Shown here: positions 33,801 through 45,556 of the stretch, in pieces
Layout: each line of letters starts with the position of its first letter
Position numbering within the stretch: position 1 is the stretch's first letter
Origin: Odontesthes bonariensis
Taxonomy: Eukaryota > Chordata > Actinopteri > Atheriniformes > Atherinopsidae
NCBI RefSeq assembly: GCF_027942865.1
Contig: NC_134509.1
Coordinates: 13,852,017-13,916,016 of the forward strand
Direction: 5' to 3'
DNA length: 64,000 nucleotides
Program-made: the position numbers and the translations under genes
Notes under the pieces: generated by a model
What the model saw: the letters and a program-made list of their open reading frames with translations, nothing else
Databases searched by the model: none
Told to the model about the DNA's origin: nothing

Positions 33801-36800
33801 TAGCAGAGGACCATAGGTCATAAGACTGAAAACGAATACTGTGATACTTATCATGGGCTTTTTATTTTTATTTTCAAAAGGCACTCAGTGATGCTAGTTT
33901 TCACCAGTCCAAAAAATAAAAAATAAAAAAAATACACGCAAATGGAAAAGTACATAATTAGATCAGCTCTCACCCTCTGCAGAAATACATGTTTGGAGGG
34001 TTAAACTGAAGCTTATTTTATATTAATAAGGCATCAAAACCGATGGATACATTTTTACCTATTCAGGCCTGTAGGGGTTTACCAAGCATCACTTTTTCTA
34101 TTCAAAGTTGCTAGTTGTGTTTAGAAATGCAGAAACTGTCAGAGTTGGTGCTTTTATGAGCATATAAACTAATATGTTTAGTTTTTCTGTGAAGAGAACT
34201 GACAAATGAGGCGAGAGTAAGTACCTGATCCAGTAGGCGTGTCCGTTTTTTCGTCTTCCTTCTCCTCGGCAGTTAACGCCATCTTGATGCCGTCGACAAA
34301 GGAGCTGGAGGGCTGGTGACCCTCCACATTGTGGAATAGTTGAGACTCTTTATCCTTTTGTGGGTCTTGTTTCTGGAGGGAGAGACATGTCTACCAATAT
34401 TGAAAGTGCTTTCAGCGGTACATGGTATACTGCATCCGTATTATAATAATAATACATTTTATTTTTTTTAAAGCGCCGTTCTCAACACTCAAGGACACTT
34501 TACAACACATTAAAAACGCACTAAATAAAATAACACAGATATAAAACAGATGATATAAACCATGATGAGGTTTGAAACCAGAGATTGAACATTTAAGCCT
34601 TTCTAATAAATGAATGATATGTGCTCCAAAAGCCTGTTTTCACTCATGGACAAAGACTATTAAACACGTGTATTAAATAGAGCTGATGCATTTCCACATG
34701 AAATACTGCAAAAAGTTTGCTATGGAACACACATTCTTGTTTTTAAATCACTTACGATGGCAGAGAAGGCTCCTACATATCCATAATGACTGTTTTTTAG
34801 CTTTGAAACCATTACTCTTTGCGTGCTGCTCCATCTACATTATGTAAACATGAGTGCATGCTACAGTCTGTCAAACAACGTAGTAAACACTGCTCAAGAT
34901 TTCCTGTAGCAAGTTGTGCTACAATACTCTACGTTACCTGGACGTCGAGAGCAGCTTGTAGCTCATTGGCCAGTCCTCGCAGAGTATGATGCAGCAAAGT
35001 GATTTCAGTGACCGCCTGAGCCATCTTCTCTTTGAGCTCCAGCTGCGTTGCGTCGGCTGTGGATCTTGTGGTTTCCAGTTCTTCACGCAAATTCTTGTTC
35101 TCAAGCCTGCAACACACACACATTCGCCATCATTCAGCGTGTTAAAACAACCTCTGCATAATTTGTGGTAAGATCAGTACATTTATTTAAATGTTTGTTT
35201 TTGTTTTGTTTTTTAAAAGACACAAATTAAACACTCTATATTAACTCTAAATTAAACAACAAAGAAATCAGAGCTCCAGAGTGAACTAAAAACATCAACT
35301 AAAAATCAATCACTAAATGAGGGATTTGGAGAATCTATGGAGTCTGGAGTCTATGAAGAGTGAACTTTAACCACTCAACTCGCTACAAGGATAGGGGCAG
35401 TAAGCATATAGGAACTGCCATTATTACCCAAAATCACACTCAAATCTGCCCACAGCTGTCTGAACAGAGATGTTCCGAACTGTTGTGTTTTGGCATCAAA
35501 CAGTTTGTCAAGACGGATCATCTCGACTCATCTACAAAACTGCATGAGACACAATCTGCCTCGACCAGCGAGATTTTTGCTGTTGGCCCCAAAACTGCTA
35601 GTTGAAACAGTGAGTTCTACTTATGGAAATAATTAAGATACAGGATTGATCATCCTTTGCATCACATTGGAAAGTGCAAATCGATTTTGATACATGACAA
35701 GAGAAGAAAAGAAATATACCGTGGAAATACTGTGATAGACACATAAATAAGAATATCAAATTAGGCAAAGGCTAAAAAAGAAAGAAGACAGGAGTGCGGT
35801 TAACTTAAACTTACTGAAGTTTACAAACTTCCCCATTCAGGTCTTCACACTGGATGTTTCTCTCCCTAAGCCCCTGCAGGTTTATACTCAGCTTACGCTC
35901 GCTCTCAGTCACCTGCTCCCTCGCCAACTCATTCTCCATCTGCAGAAACTAAGGCACACAAAGGGAACGGGTTAAACTCAGAAATTCTCAGTTTAATCAA
36001 CATCACATGCTGTCATGATGAATAAGTCTAACATTTCAGATCAACAGTCGGACAAATTGCAGTAGATGTGCTCTTCAGAGTTAACTATTTTAGGGGGATT
36101 AAGAAAGAAAATGGAAGTGAAATAAAAAAGACTTAAAGCTCCCTGCACCCTGAGGAAGGATTACACTCAGCGTTTTTCTCCATATACACTTTTCTTTGGG
36201 AAACTGCTCAGATACATTAACGGCTCTGTGAGTACATCTGACACACAGTAAAAAAAAAAAAAAATTGTCTAACTATTAGAAGGTTTGATGTGTAAGATGA
36301 GGTGATATCTAGTGGCGGAAATTGTAATCTACTAAATGTCTTCCCACCTCACCCCAAACTACACACTTAACATGAAGGACGCGCTTCCAAAGCCAATGTT
36401 TGCTTTGTCTTTTCCAGGTTAACGTAGTTAATAAGCAGTGCATTATGGGAAAGAGAAAAGGAGGCTGACATGATGTCTTTGGGGCTAAACTGCTCATTCA
36501 AAGGTCATAAAAACACAACAGTTCTCCTTTTCATATGATCGTACTCTACCGATTACACAGTTACAAATATATTGCATTTCTTCCAACAGATTACCCTCAG
36601 TGTTACACTGCAGTACTTTAAATTGGAAAAATCTTATCTCAATGTGGGGCAGTGCATAGACTCCGTCTAGGCTTCTGTCTCAAATAAACATATCAATAGC
36701 CGCTTTCGGACAGAGCCGTTCTAAGAGCGGTGCTCCTCGAATTGCATTTTGATAACTGCCCTTCCCCAGCGGAACTGTTTCAGTTTGCATTCGCACATGA

Positions 36801-39800
36801 GTCGGGACTGATGCGGCGCAGCCGTCTGCGTCAGTGACGTGTTACTTTAGCGCCACACTCAACAACAAAACAAAACAAAACCCGCGAAAAGGAAGGAGAG
36901 AAGAAAAATGGTCATGGTCTGTATGATGGTGATATTAATCATGGACGATCACATCGGGCGTCTAAAATCGAGGCTGGAAGAGCTCACAGAAAGAGGCAGG
37001 ACATGAAGGATTGAGCGCAGGCGATACTTCTTTGTTTCATGAAGAAAGGAGAGCAGAGCGCCGCAGACAAAGGAGACAACGTGTAAGTTTAACTTATTAA
37101 ACACGCGCAGGTTGTGCCGTGACAGCATGACATGGGGCGTAGCTACCGACCACCAAACACCTCCGTCAGATGTGTTCCTATAGAACCCTGAACAGACCCA
37201 GCCTCGGAGAAGGAGCTAAGATGGTTATAGGAACTGAGGACGATGGTCCCGAGTTCCTGTATGTCCGAATGCGGGAGAAAACGGCCCCGTGGATTAAAAG
37301 GTTATAAGAACTGCCAAAGGTTCCTACAGTCCGAATGCGGCTAATATCAGCCCATTCTGTGCATATCGAGTCCTAAAACCTCCAGTTACAATCATAGCTG
37401 CAACCAGCTCATGTCAATAATGATCAAAGCAGTCTACCAGGGAAAGCGCAAATCAATGCATAGCAACAAAATAGCAGGTCTGCTGATAATCAGGAGATGA
37501 GTGACTCAGATGCAGCTTGTTTCTTGTTATAAAACAGGACGTAAACCTGAGCCTGAGTACCTGTTCAGGTTTCAATGCACAAATCAATGCACTCTTTGGT
37601 TCAGAGTTCTCCGTGAGAATCAGGTAGCATATAAGCGAGGAGAAGAAGGTAAAGCCTCACGTGTAGCCAAATGATAATAAGGAAAACGTTTTGGACTAAC
37701 TAAACAGCCAGCTGTATCAGCAGCCTACGTACCACCCCCTGATGTCTGTAGACAGCTGTTTTTAACCGTTATATACCTGCCTTCCTTTGCCCTCGAATAC
37801 AATGCAGGTGAAAATGAAACAAAACTTTTTTTTTTTTAAAGAAACAAAACAAGAGCTGCAAAATGTTTTGGTACAAAAGCCCTGAGTCCTGCTTAAAGAC
37901 TGAAAGCCTTCTAAAGATTTCTTCCAGTCAATTAAGAATAACGTGGTTTGACAGACGTTCTGACAGCTCCGTCCGGTGTGAGCACCATAAGAACAGCAAC
38001 CATCAGCCATGTCAAGCACAACAGTTAAGACTTGTTTTTTATTGTTGTTTTTTTAAGTAAAATGTGATCCAAGCTCAGTAAATCACTCCGAGACTCATAA
38101 ATACATATCCAACACTGTGTCCATGCCTTTTTAGGGGCTTCATTACCAATTTACATCCATGATAAATATCTGGTGTAATATCATTAATACCAAAACAGCT
38201 TGTGCCTGACACAAAGAGATAGTAAAACTGCTCCTTAGAATATACAAAAGATTAATTTGCACTCAGCCTTTAAGAGCAATAAGAATTATTCACAAGAGAA
38301 AGTAATGGGGCACAATAGACTTTCAAAAAAGAAAGAAAAAAAATCCAAAAGCCACCATAAAATTGACCAATATACATCACAAGCTAACCTCGTTCATTTC
38401 CCGCACGCCGCCGAGTTGTGCACAAGCATCCTGGAGTTGTTGGATCTGGAGCCTCTGAGACTGCGAGAGGTTCTGCAGCTGGCTGAGCTGCTCCTCGCTC
38501 TGAGCTAGAGTCTGACTCAACTCACACGCACGCTGCTCTGACTCACCCAGAGATGCCTCCAGCCTGGATAAAATCAAATACAGCAAAAGTAGTTGGTGGA
38601 CCTACTGGAATATTTGTAAAGATGTTGCAAGGAGCCTAATACAACAAAACTCCCCGTCAACTCTATTCATCTGGCATCATAAACAGTTTAAACGCTCCCA
38701 AAAAACACATTTCCTTATACACGCTCCGATTTTACAAAACTGGACCGTGCTTGCTTTGTACTTAAATGCCAATATTGACACCGCTTACTGATTTGCTCTC
38801 TCGTTGGCTTGCTGGATGTCTTTCCATGACTGCTGCAGCCTGGAAAAGAAACCGTTTTAAGAACATGTTACGCCGCAGAGCATTTATGCGTCTGGGATTT
38901 TATGAACACGTAAACTGTGGAGCAGCATTTGTTGATTCAATTCTGAATCGTATTTATTCCATCAATAAACCCTCCCGGCGTGGCGGTCGTACTTTGTGTT
39001 CTCAGCAGCCAGGGCCTGCTCCAAGAAAGTGTAGGAAGCCAAGGTGGAGGAAACGGTGGAGGACAACTCTGTCGCCTTCATCTCTAGCTGACGCGCTGCC
39101 TCTTCTTTCTCCGTTAGCTTCTGTCGCAGAACACCCATCTCTGAAATGTAACGAGAACTGTTTAGAAATGCTTATCTTCGGGCTGATGATGATTTTTTTT
39201 TTAAGAAAGAGTAAATAAAATAACCAAAGAACACTCAAAATATTAATTTATTTACCTGATGTCAGAATCATCACCTGCAGATTTAAATCACCAATCTGCT
39301 GTCTGGCAGTTTGGAGATTCGAATGAGTTTCGTTCAACTCTTCTTCAATCTGTGGAGTAGCACGCTTGTTGGAAGGGTAATAATTCGACTATTTATGAGA
39401 CAAGTAGAAAAGAGGCGCAGGGAACGCTGGTCCAACTGAAATTAGAAGCAACTGACCTGCTCTCGCTCTTCAATGGCTCGGTCTCTTTCAGAAATATGTT
39501 CATCTCTCTCTCTTAAAGCAGTAGCTGCCTTCTCATTTAGCGTCAGGAGCATGGGAGCAGCTCTCTTCAAAAGGCCTCTGACGGCGCAGAGCTGTGAGAA
39601 GGTGGCCACACAAAAGCAACAGCATTATGAACCTGTTTACATTTAAGACCGAGCTATGAATACTGTCCACATTCAAAGGTGTGCTGCTTCGGAAACAAGT
39701 TTATAGGTATAGCGACATGCCTCGGGTGTGTACATAGTCTACAGTTAAAACACTAAACATACTTCATTCATCAAACTGTAGTGGTCATTCATGGTTTGGG

Positions 39801-42800
39801 ACAAAAGCTCAGAGGCTGAACCCAGTGTTTCATCGCAGGCCTCGTTTAATCCAACCTGCATTGGGAGAGAAAATGAGATACTGAGATAGATAAATGACTG
39901 TACCGCAGAGTCGTTAAACTTTGCCTGATCTGTGTACCTGCTCTGGGTAGGTTTGGTTTAGAGCAGTCAGGAGTTCTTGCTGAGAGCCCACGCATTTCTC
40001 CAGCGTTGAAATTTCTGCAGCACAGTGCGTCCTCAGTTGTTCCATCGCACTGAAAGCCTGTGAACAGACGACACGACACACAGATAATACTCCTGGAATG
40101 GGAAATGCTTCAAAAATATCACATGTAGCACAATAAAAATAATACACCATAATAGCACAAAAACTGAAAAAAAAAATTGTGCTTACAGCCTCCTTAGCTG
40201 TCAAGGCCTCTTCCATTTGATTCCTCATGTCATTTCTTTGGTGAAGAACTTCTTTTACCTTCTGCTTCATTTTTGTCTGCGTCTCCTTTGATTTCTCAAG
40301 AAGAGACTTCATGTGTCCATACTAAAACCACAGAAGAATGCATAATAACTTACTTACTAAAAAAGTGTTGCCTGAGGTCGTCAGATATGGAAGACATGTT
40401 TACATACGTGTGAAACAAGGCTTTGATGGTCCTCTTTGACAGCGTCACCCATCGCTCTCATGTTAGAGAGAGCAGCATCTGTGTCACTACTCAAAGATTC
40501 CTGTTGGGATACGCGCACTTCGCTTTTATTAAAGAACACAATCGTGCTTCTAAATTTAAAGAATTGAAAAAAAAAAAAAAACTTTCTTCATATACTGATA
40601 TATATAAAGATAGAAATCTTAAGATAGAAATCTTTAAACATAATTTTGCCAAATTTAAGCAACATAAACCAGGGGTCATGGGACCGCTGATGTCTCACCA
40701 AAGTCGCCCTCATGTCTTGCATGCACTGCATCAGGTTCTTCAGAGAACTTCCATCATGCTCCAACTCGCTAATCCTGCTCAGAGCCTCCATATACAGGTC
40801 TCTGTACATTGTGGTCTATGGAAAACACAACAAATAACTACTTAAAAATGATGGCACCTACTGTATGAAAAATAAAATCAATGGAACTCTATGAGGCATT
40901 ACCACAGGGTAACATGACATTTTATTACTACATGTTACAGCATCACTGTGGGCAATATGTGCTCATACCTGACTGAGTTCAGTGTGATCTGTCTGCACTA
41001 GTTTCTCTCGGAGGTCTGAAGGAGCAGGGCCTGCAGACGCACATCCTTGAGCCCTGGCTGAAGCCAGCTGTTGCACCAGGGCTTCAACCATGATCATGCT
41101 GGACCTCAGCCTCTGCTCCAGCTCCGTTCTGGGAAGATGCTCTAAAATGCCTGGAGGTAAACTGAGGCCACATTGAAAGAAAGGAAGAATAGTGAGAGGC
41201 AGCTTAAAGCCAAATCATTGAAGTAAATACATTTTTAGAAAGAAAAACACTCACTTCCACAGGAGGGGGTCAGTCACAGTGCAGGAATCAACAACAGAGA
41301 ATTCCCTCTTCCTCTCAAAAACACCAGATGTATTGAGGCTGTGGTCTATCAGTTTCACAGGACTGGTGCCCACACAAACACTGTGGGATTCTACAGGAGT
41401 AGCTCTCTGTGATGGGGCCATGGAGGCAGCAGGAGGGAGAGCAGAGGCAGGGAAAACAGAAGCGCCCATTTTTCCAGACACCAATATGAGGTAATCTAAC
41501 ATCTGCTGAAGTTGCTGCTGAAGTTGACCCTCGGGAATCAATGGGTTATCCATATCAGGCTTTTCAACCTCAGGCACTTCACAGAGCTTCTTCCCCGAAT
41601 CGTCATCCTGTTTTGTGACAGAGTTAAGCAGTGCTGTGGAGTTGAACAGAGGACGGGGCATGGGGCTTTCAAGGTGCTGCGCCCACAACCCGACAGGGTC
41701 ATTGTTAACGGGAGCCACCAAGCTTCTGTCAGCCTCGAGAACAGAATCATAAGCAAAGAACTGGTCTTGAATCAAACCCCCATGACCCTTAAATAAAGAC
41801 AGAGAGGCTCTCTTGACAACAGGACTGAGGATTCTCAACTGCAAGGCTGAGGCAACTGCGGGACACTCTGCCAGGAATTTTAAAACATCTTGGTGGTCCT
41901 CTGCAGGAAGCCTTTCTGAAGATGAACCAAGAGCACTGTCTTTTGCCTTGCTGGATTCAGGGGGTCCACTTGAGGGAAACGCTTGCGATACATAATCGCC
42001 CTGATGTTGCTGCACTCCGATGTGCATAGAACTCTCTGTTGAAGCAACAAGATGGCTGCAGTTGGGCACATCAGCAGTACAGGCCACCCCAGGCAATGCA
42101 CTGTCTTCAGGACATATTGTATTCTCTGGTATTACATGCATATGACACTTTGGAGTTTCCTCTTCCAAAATCTTTAAAGACACGTTAGACGGGGAAGATG
42201 CACATTTAACTGGGAGCTCAGCATCAGCCACAACCTCCCCATTCTCCAAGTGGTCGTCGGGTTGTTCATAGTCGCCTTGAATACAATCCTGTGTAAATGA
42301 AGTAGAAACATTTTCAACCAGGGTTTGACAGTTTACACCCTGGTCCTGAGATGGAGGAGAGGTCATCTCTGACACCTGGGTATCGTCTGTTTTTTCAGCC
42401 TCACCTCCAGCTGTAATGACAGAGCGGGATGCCACATGCTCCGCTTCGAGACAATTAGGTACTATCATGCTTTTCTGCTCAACTCCTACAGCTTCAGTGC
42501 AGCACGGCAATGGATTCTGGGTCATGGAAAGGTTGCAGGTTGGTGAGGAATCATTTTTAATGTTACAGTATGGATGATCTATACGATCATTAGAGTTTTG
42601 CAAATCATGGTCTTCAGCTAAAACGCTTGGATCCATACTGTAATTGAATGACTCACTGGTGGAAACAGTGTGATGAAATGGTAAAGGGACAGTCTCATCT
42701 GCAAGTTTGGAGCCTCCTGAAATTTCAATCTCACCTCCGGTGCAGTTTAATGACTTAAAGGTTACATCACTCAGTCCATTAGCTGGCATTTCAGACCCAT

Positions 42801-43835
42801 TTTCAACCCCATTTGGGGATCCAAAAAAGGTGCCGTTGACAGGAACGATCCCATTTTGATGATCAGCATTTTGCATTTGACACAGCTGGGCATGGTCATC
42901 AGAGCAGTCAGTTAAATTTGTACTGTTGTCTTGTGACAGATCATGAAGGTCTGCCATGGGCAGAAGAATAGTCTCATCTTGCATTCTTGTGGCATCTGAA
43001 ACTTCCACCTCTCCTCCATCACAGACAAAAGATCTCAAAGTAACTTGTTTCTCTTCACTGCAGTCGGAGAGAAGAACCTGTGTGGTTTCTTTATCATCCA
43101 CCTGACCAAAAGAGAGTGCAGGGTTAGGCATTTCACAGAGACTTGGCGCACGGATGTCAACAGAATAGGGCTCTTTGACGTCAGGATTGTGATAGGGATG
43201 CTCTACGTGATCACAGCCCGACTGCTCCATCACACTGTGAGAGATGACGGTATCTTCTGTTCCACTGTTACATGAAGCTGCGTCTTCTGGAAGAATAATC
43301 CTCTCTTCTGCACACATTGACAATTCTGAAATCTCCACCTCGCCACCAGCACAAATAAAGGATTTAAATGTTACATCTCCAAGCCCACAAGCCATCTGGG
43401 TAGTATCAGTAGGGGGAGGACTGGTTTGTATCACTTTGGAAAATGAAGGAGAATGCACAGGGGGCTCTGGGTCACAGAAAGGAATGTCAACCTGAGAGAA
43501 ATAAACGAGAGACAAGTAAGAAAAAGCCACAAAAAAAAGCTGAAAAGAAGGAGAATGTCTAAATGTTCCTAAAAACTCACCATTGTCATTTTCACAGCAT
43601 CGGTATCAAACTGTGGTTTTGACTTGAGTCTTGATGATTGAGTTGACAGGTGCTGAATCTCATTGCCCAGGCTTCTGAGAGGAGTGCGCTCTCCATATCT
43701 GCTGTGGGGCTAATATGAGCAAAGTTTAATTAATCATGGTTATTTGATGCTCACCAATAAGTTGACTGTGTTCGTGATAGAATACAAAAGTCTTACCAGG
43801 CTTTCCCCACTGGAACTTGACTTCCTGGAAGACAT
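30848..43835 (-). CDS. spag5: Sperm-associated antigen 5 (astrin), 24 coding exons
   Basis: Spindle and kinetochore coiled-coil protein that stabilises microtubule attachment and sister-chromatid cohesion in mitosis. Exons, joined in phase: 43797-43835, 43581-43709, 41255-43491, 40969-41161, 40699-40815, 40408-40500, 40187-40321, 39938-40057, 39763-39855, 39457-39591, 39256-39349, 38993-39140, 38789-38839, 38389-38563, 35815-35948, 34938-35106, 34225-34372, 33209-33446, 31919-32051, 31725-31805, 31477-31614, 31267-31341, 31021-31101, 30848-30919; about 1675 aa. Human SPAG5, as I recall it, is about 1190 aa and shares the N-terminal RTPLR motif, the SAFTR motif and the ending TLL-PEVV--C--LQ. 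Exon 3 (2237 nt) encodes an acidic, disordered region with four repeats and most of the extra length; later exons are heptad-rich coiled coil. At exon 4 the acceptor at 41161, not the one 11 bp downstream, keeps the frame. Start: first ATG leading into the RTPLR exon. Confidence 0.9.
32353..32945. repeat. Dispersed non-autonomous DNA-transposon-like repeat in spag5 intron
   Basis: The segment opens with GGCTACGTTCAGACTG and contains several ATCTGAT/AATCAGAT blocks. It resembles fish repeats with ends of the type GGCTGCGTTCAGACTG. A related GCCGTTCACACTGAA lies near 32783, and an AT/T-rich expansion (32846-32918) interrupts its 3' part. No clean inverted ends or target duplication could be fixed. 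Confidence 0.4.
34440..34560. repeat. Dispersed repeat fragment in spag5 intron
   Basis: ATTTTATTTTTTTTAAAGCG, then CTCAAGGACACTTTACAA, resembles a short repeat that I recall from many fish introns. Family not identified and no boundaries seen. Confidence 0.3.
36698..37342. mobile_element. Harbinger-like MITE in spag5 intron 14
   Basis: Inverted ends AGCCGCTTTCGGAC (left) and GTCCGAATGCGGCT (right) differ at one position and are flanked by AAT on both sides (36695-36697, 37343-37345), a 3-bp duplication as expected for PIF/Harbinger elements. The 645-bp interior includes a short broken reading frame on the plus strand (near 36909-37000) starting MVMVCMMVILIMDDHIG, and arginine-rich codons beyond it, perhaps a relic of the parental ORF. 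No catalytic domain is present. It sits in the 2.4-kb intron between exons 38389-38563 and 35815-35948. Confidence 0.6.
42349..43377 (-). repeat. spag5: Four degenerate ~30-residue repeats in spag5 exon 3
   Basis: Units lie at 43288-43377, 42958-43047, 42679-42768 and 42349-42438 (protein residues about 95, 205, 298 and 408 onward). Shared pattern: VTFKSFxCxGGEVEIS, about ten variable residues, then an E-T/R-I-x-L-P ending. The fourth copy is the most diverged (VASRSVITAGGEAEK). Spacing is 93-110 residues. I do not recall this repeat in human astrin. Function unknown; each unit may be a short linear binding motif. Confidence 0.75.
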
Positions 43836-43861
43836 TACTCTGGAGTTCTCAGACACTTCAT
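43835..43861 (-). other. uORF ending on the spag5 start codon
   Basis: An 8-codon upstream frame (MKCLRTPE) in the exon that holds the spag5 start ends in TAATG: its TAA stop shares one base with the main ATG at 43833-43835. Such overlap allows termination-reinitiation and could set spag5 translation. Confidence 0.45.
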
Positions 43862-44768
43862 GTACGACTGTGAAGAGGAGGACAGGTTATCAGACCTAAT
43901 TTTGCTTTTTGATGCAACTAATCTGCTGGGCAGTAAAGTGCTCGGGCATCTGACTGTAAAATGGGTTCACACCAATTCTGAGATATCCAAATAAAAATGT
44001 AACCCCATTTTGCTTGCATTAACCTTTCTTCCTGCTCACACTGTCCTACAAAATACTTTGTACTTAAGTTCTGTCATAAGACATGGAGGAATGAAATCAT
44101 CAGCGCTCCTCCTGTAAAATCACGAGGCTTCAGAAGCCACAGTTCAGTTTTTCTTTGCTGAGCTCTTAGAGAAGGAATAGCAACAAAGAGAAAACGACTA
44201 GCTTTGAAAGGGAGCCTTTCAGCTACACTGTCACATTAGCTTAACTGTTGATTTTTAATTTGACTAAAAAAAATATATATATTTTAAATTTGTTTGTTTC
44301 CCCAACACTTCCTTCCGAACAAATTGGTTCAAACCCAGTGTCAGAAAACTATTTATTTGTTCAAAGAGGAATTTACTATGTGAAAACAAGCTTGAAAATG
44401 TGAATTCGTCATTTAAGCCAGTATTTTAAAAATAACAGTCAACGTCAACAAGCTAGCTTCCTGATGAATCATACCTCCCGATACTAGTTTTCGGGAACTG
44501 GGAGATGACTAGAATTAACTTTCAGACGCGTATGTACAAAAATGTATTAAACACCATAATAAAAAGGCACTTTATTTAACACACAACATGTTGCTTAGAA
44601 TTACAAAAGTGACGTAGAAAGCAACTAATCAGTCAAGAGAGCATTACACAGACGTTAGCTGAGGCAACTTACGTTAGTCCAAGTTAGTCTGTGAACCTCT
44701 TACAAAGGCAACTTACGAACACTTACTTGTCGGAAACAGACAGTTAAACATAATAAAAAATACATTAC

Positions 44769-44870
44769 CTTCCAAATGTAACCACTCAACCTCGAATAAA
44801 GACGAATAATTAGTAAACAAGTGTTTTACTAGGCTGCCATCAACCGCGTTTCATTCAAAAACACAAGTGT
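44769..44870 (-). other. spag5: Probable non-coding first exon and promoter edge of spag5
   Basis: A donor, GGAAG|GTAATG on the minus strand (exon edge at 44769), is preceded by a leader containing a minimal uORF, ATGGCAGCCTAG. An inverted CCAAT box (ATTGG) lies at about 44880. Splicing to the acceptor at 43867 would create the spag5 leader. The transcription start is inferred. The intron between (43868-44768) contains no other exon that I can support. Confidence 0.45.
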
Positions 44871-45422
44871 CAGCGGCGCTATTGGTCCATTTCTCTTCTT
44901 CTGTTAAGAAACCCACTGGGTGAACAGGTCCTTACCTACAACTCATTGCTGCCCTCAACAGGACTATAATGTCACTACAGCAGTGTATGTGTGTGTGTGT
45001 GTATGTACGTATATATATATGTACATATTATCTAATCTACATCAATACATATTCTCTACATTTGATTAAACAGAGCTAAAAACTATGTATTTTTGCTTTA
45101 CTTATCTTGCTCTTAACAAGTAAAGGGTATACAGAAAACTATCACATTTTAAAATTCCCCCCAAAGTGTCTCTTCAGCAAAGCACACAGGGTAGGTAATT
45201 TTGTCCTAAAGGTTGTGGGGCTTTTTCAAATCTGATTATTGATGATTCTCTCCGAGGGCGTTTTTAAGGCCATGCTTTAAAAGGTTGATAGCTTGTAAAA
45301 AATTTGTACCAGAATCATAAATAGGAAGTGATATTTCTAAGATACATCATTTACACACCATCTTAGCTTTCTATCTTAAGTGCATACAACAAAAAAGGGG
45401 GAGAAAAAAAGTTTTGAAATGT
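44871..45422. other. Short spacer between spag5 promoter and trmo 3' end
   Basis: Both genes run on the minus strand with only about 0.55 kb between them. A TG/TA-rich microsatellite lies at 44988-45020. Nothing else is recognisable. Confidence 0.5.
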
Positions 45423-45428
45423 TTTATT
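45423..45428 (-). terminator. trmo poly(A) signal
   Basis: TTTATT on the plus strand reads AATAAA on the minus strand, about 130 bp after the trmo stop codon. Confidence 0.6.
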
Positions 45429-45556
45429 TGATTAATCTAATGTCCAAATACAAGTTTGTCCACACAGAAATTGCATAAAAATATTAAGGCGAGGAACATT
45501 TGACAGAATCTCTTTGTGACACTCTCCAGTCCCAAAGCCTTCACTGAAACGTGTTC

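Noticed and set aside
41140-41161. Alternative spag5 exon 4 acceptor at 41150 (CTCCAG)
   Set aside because: Joining there to the large exon shifts frame into a stop; the acceptor at 41161 restores the frame.
43930-43985. tRNA-like B-box (GGGTTCACACC) in spag5 intron 1
   Set aside because: No matching A-box or cloverleaf could be folded by eye.
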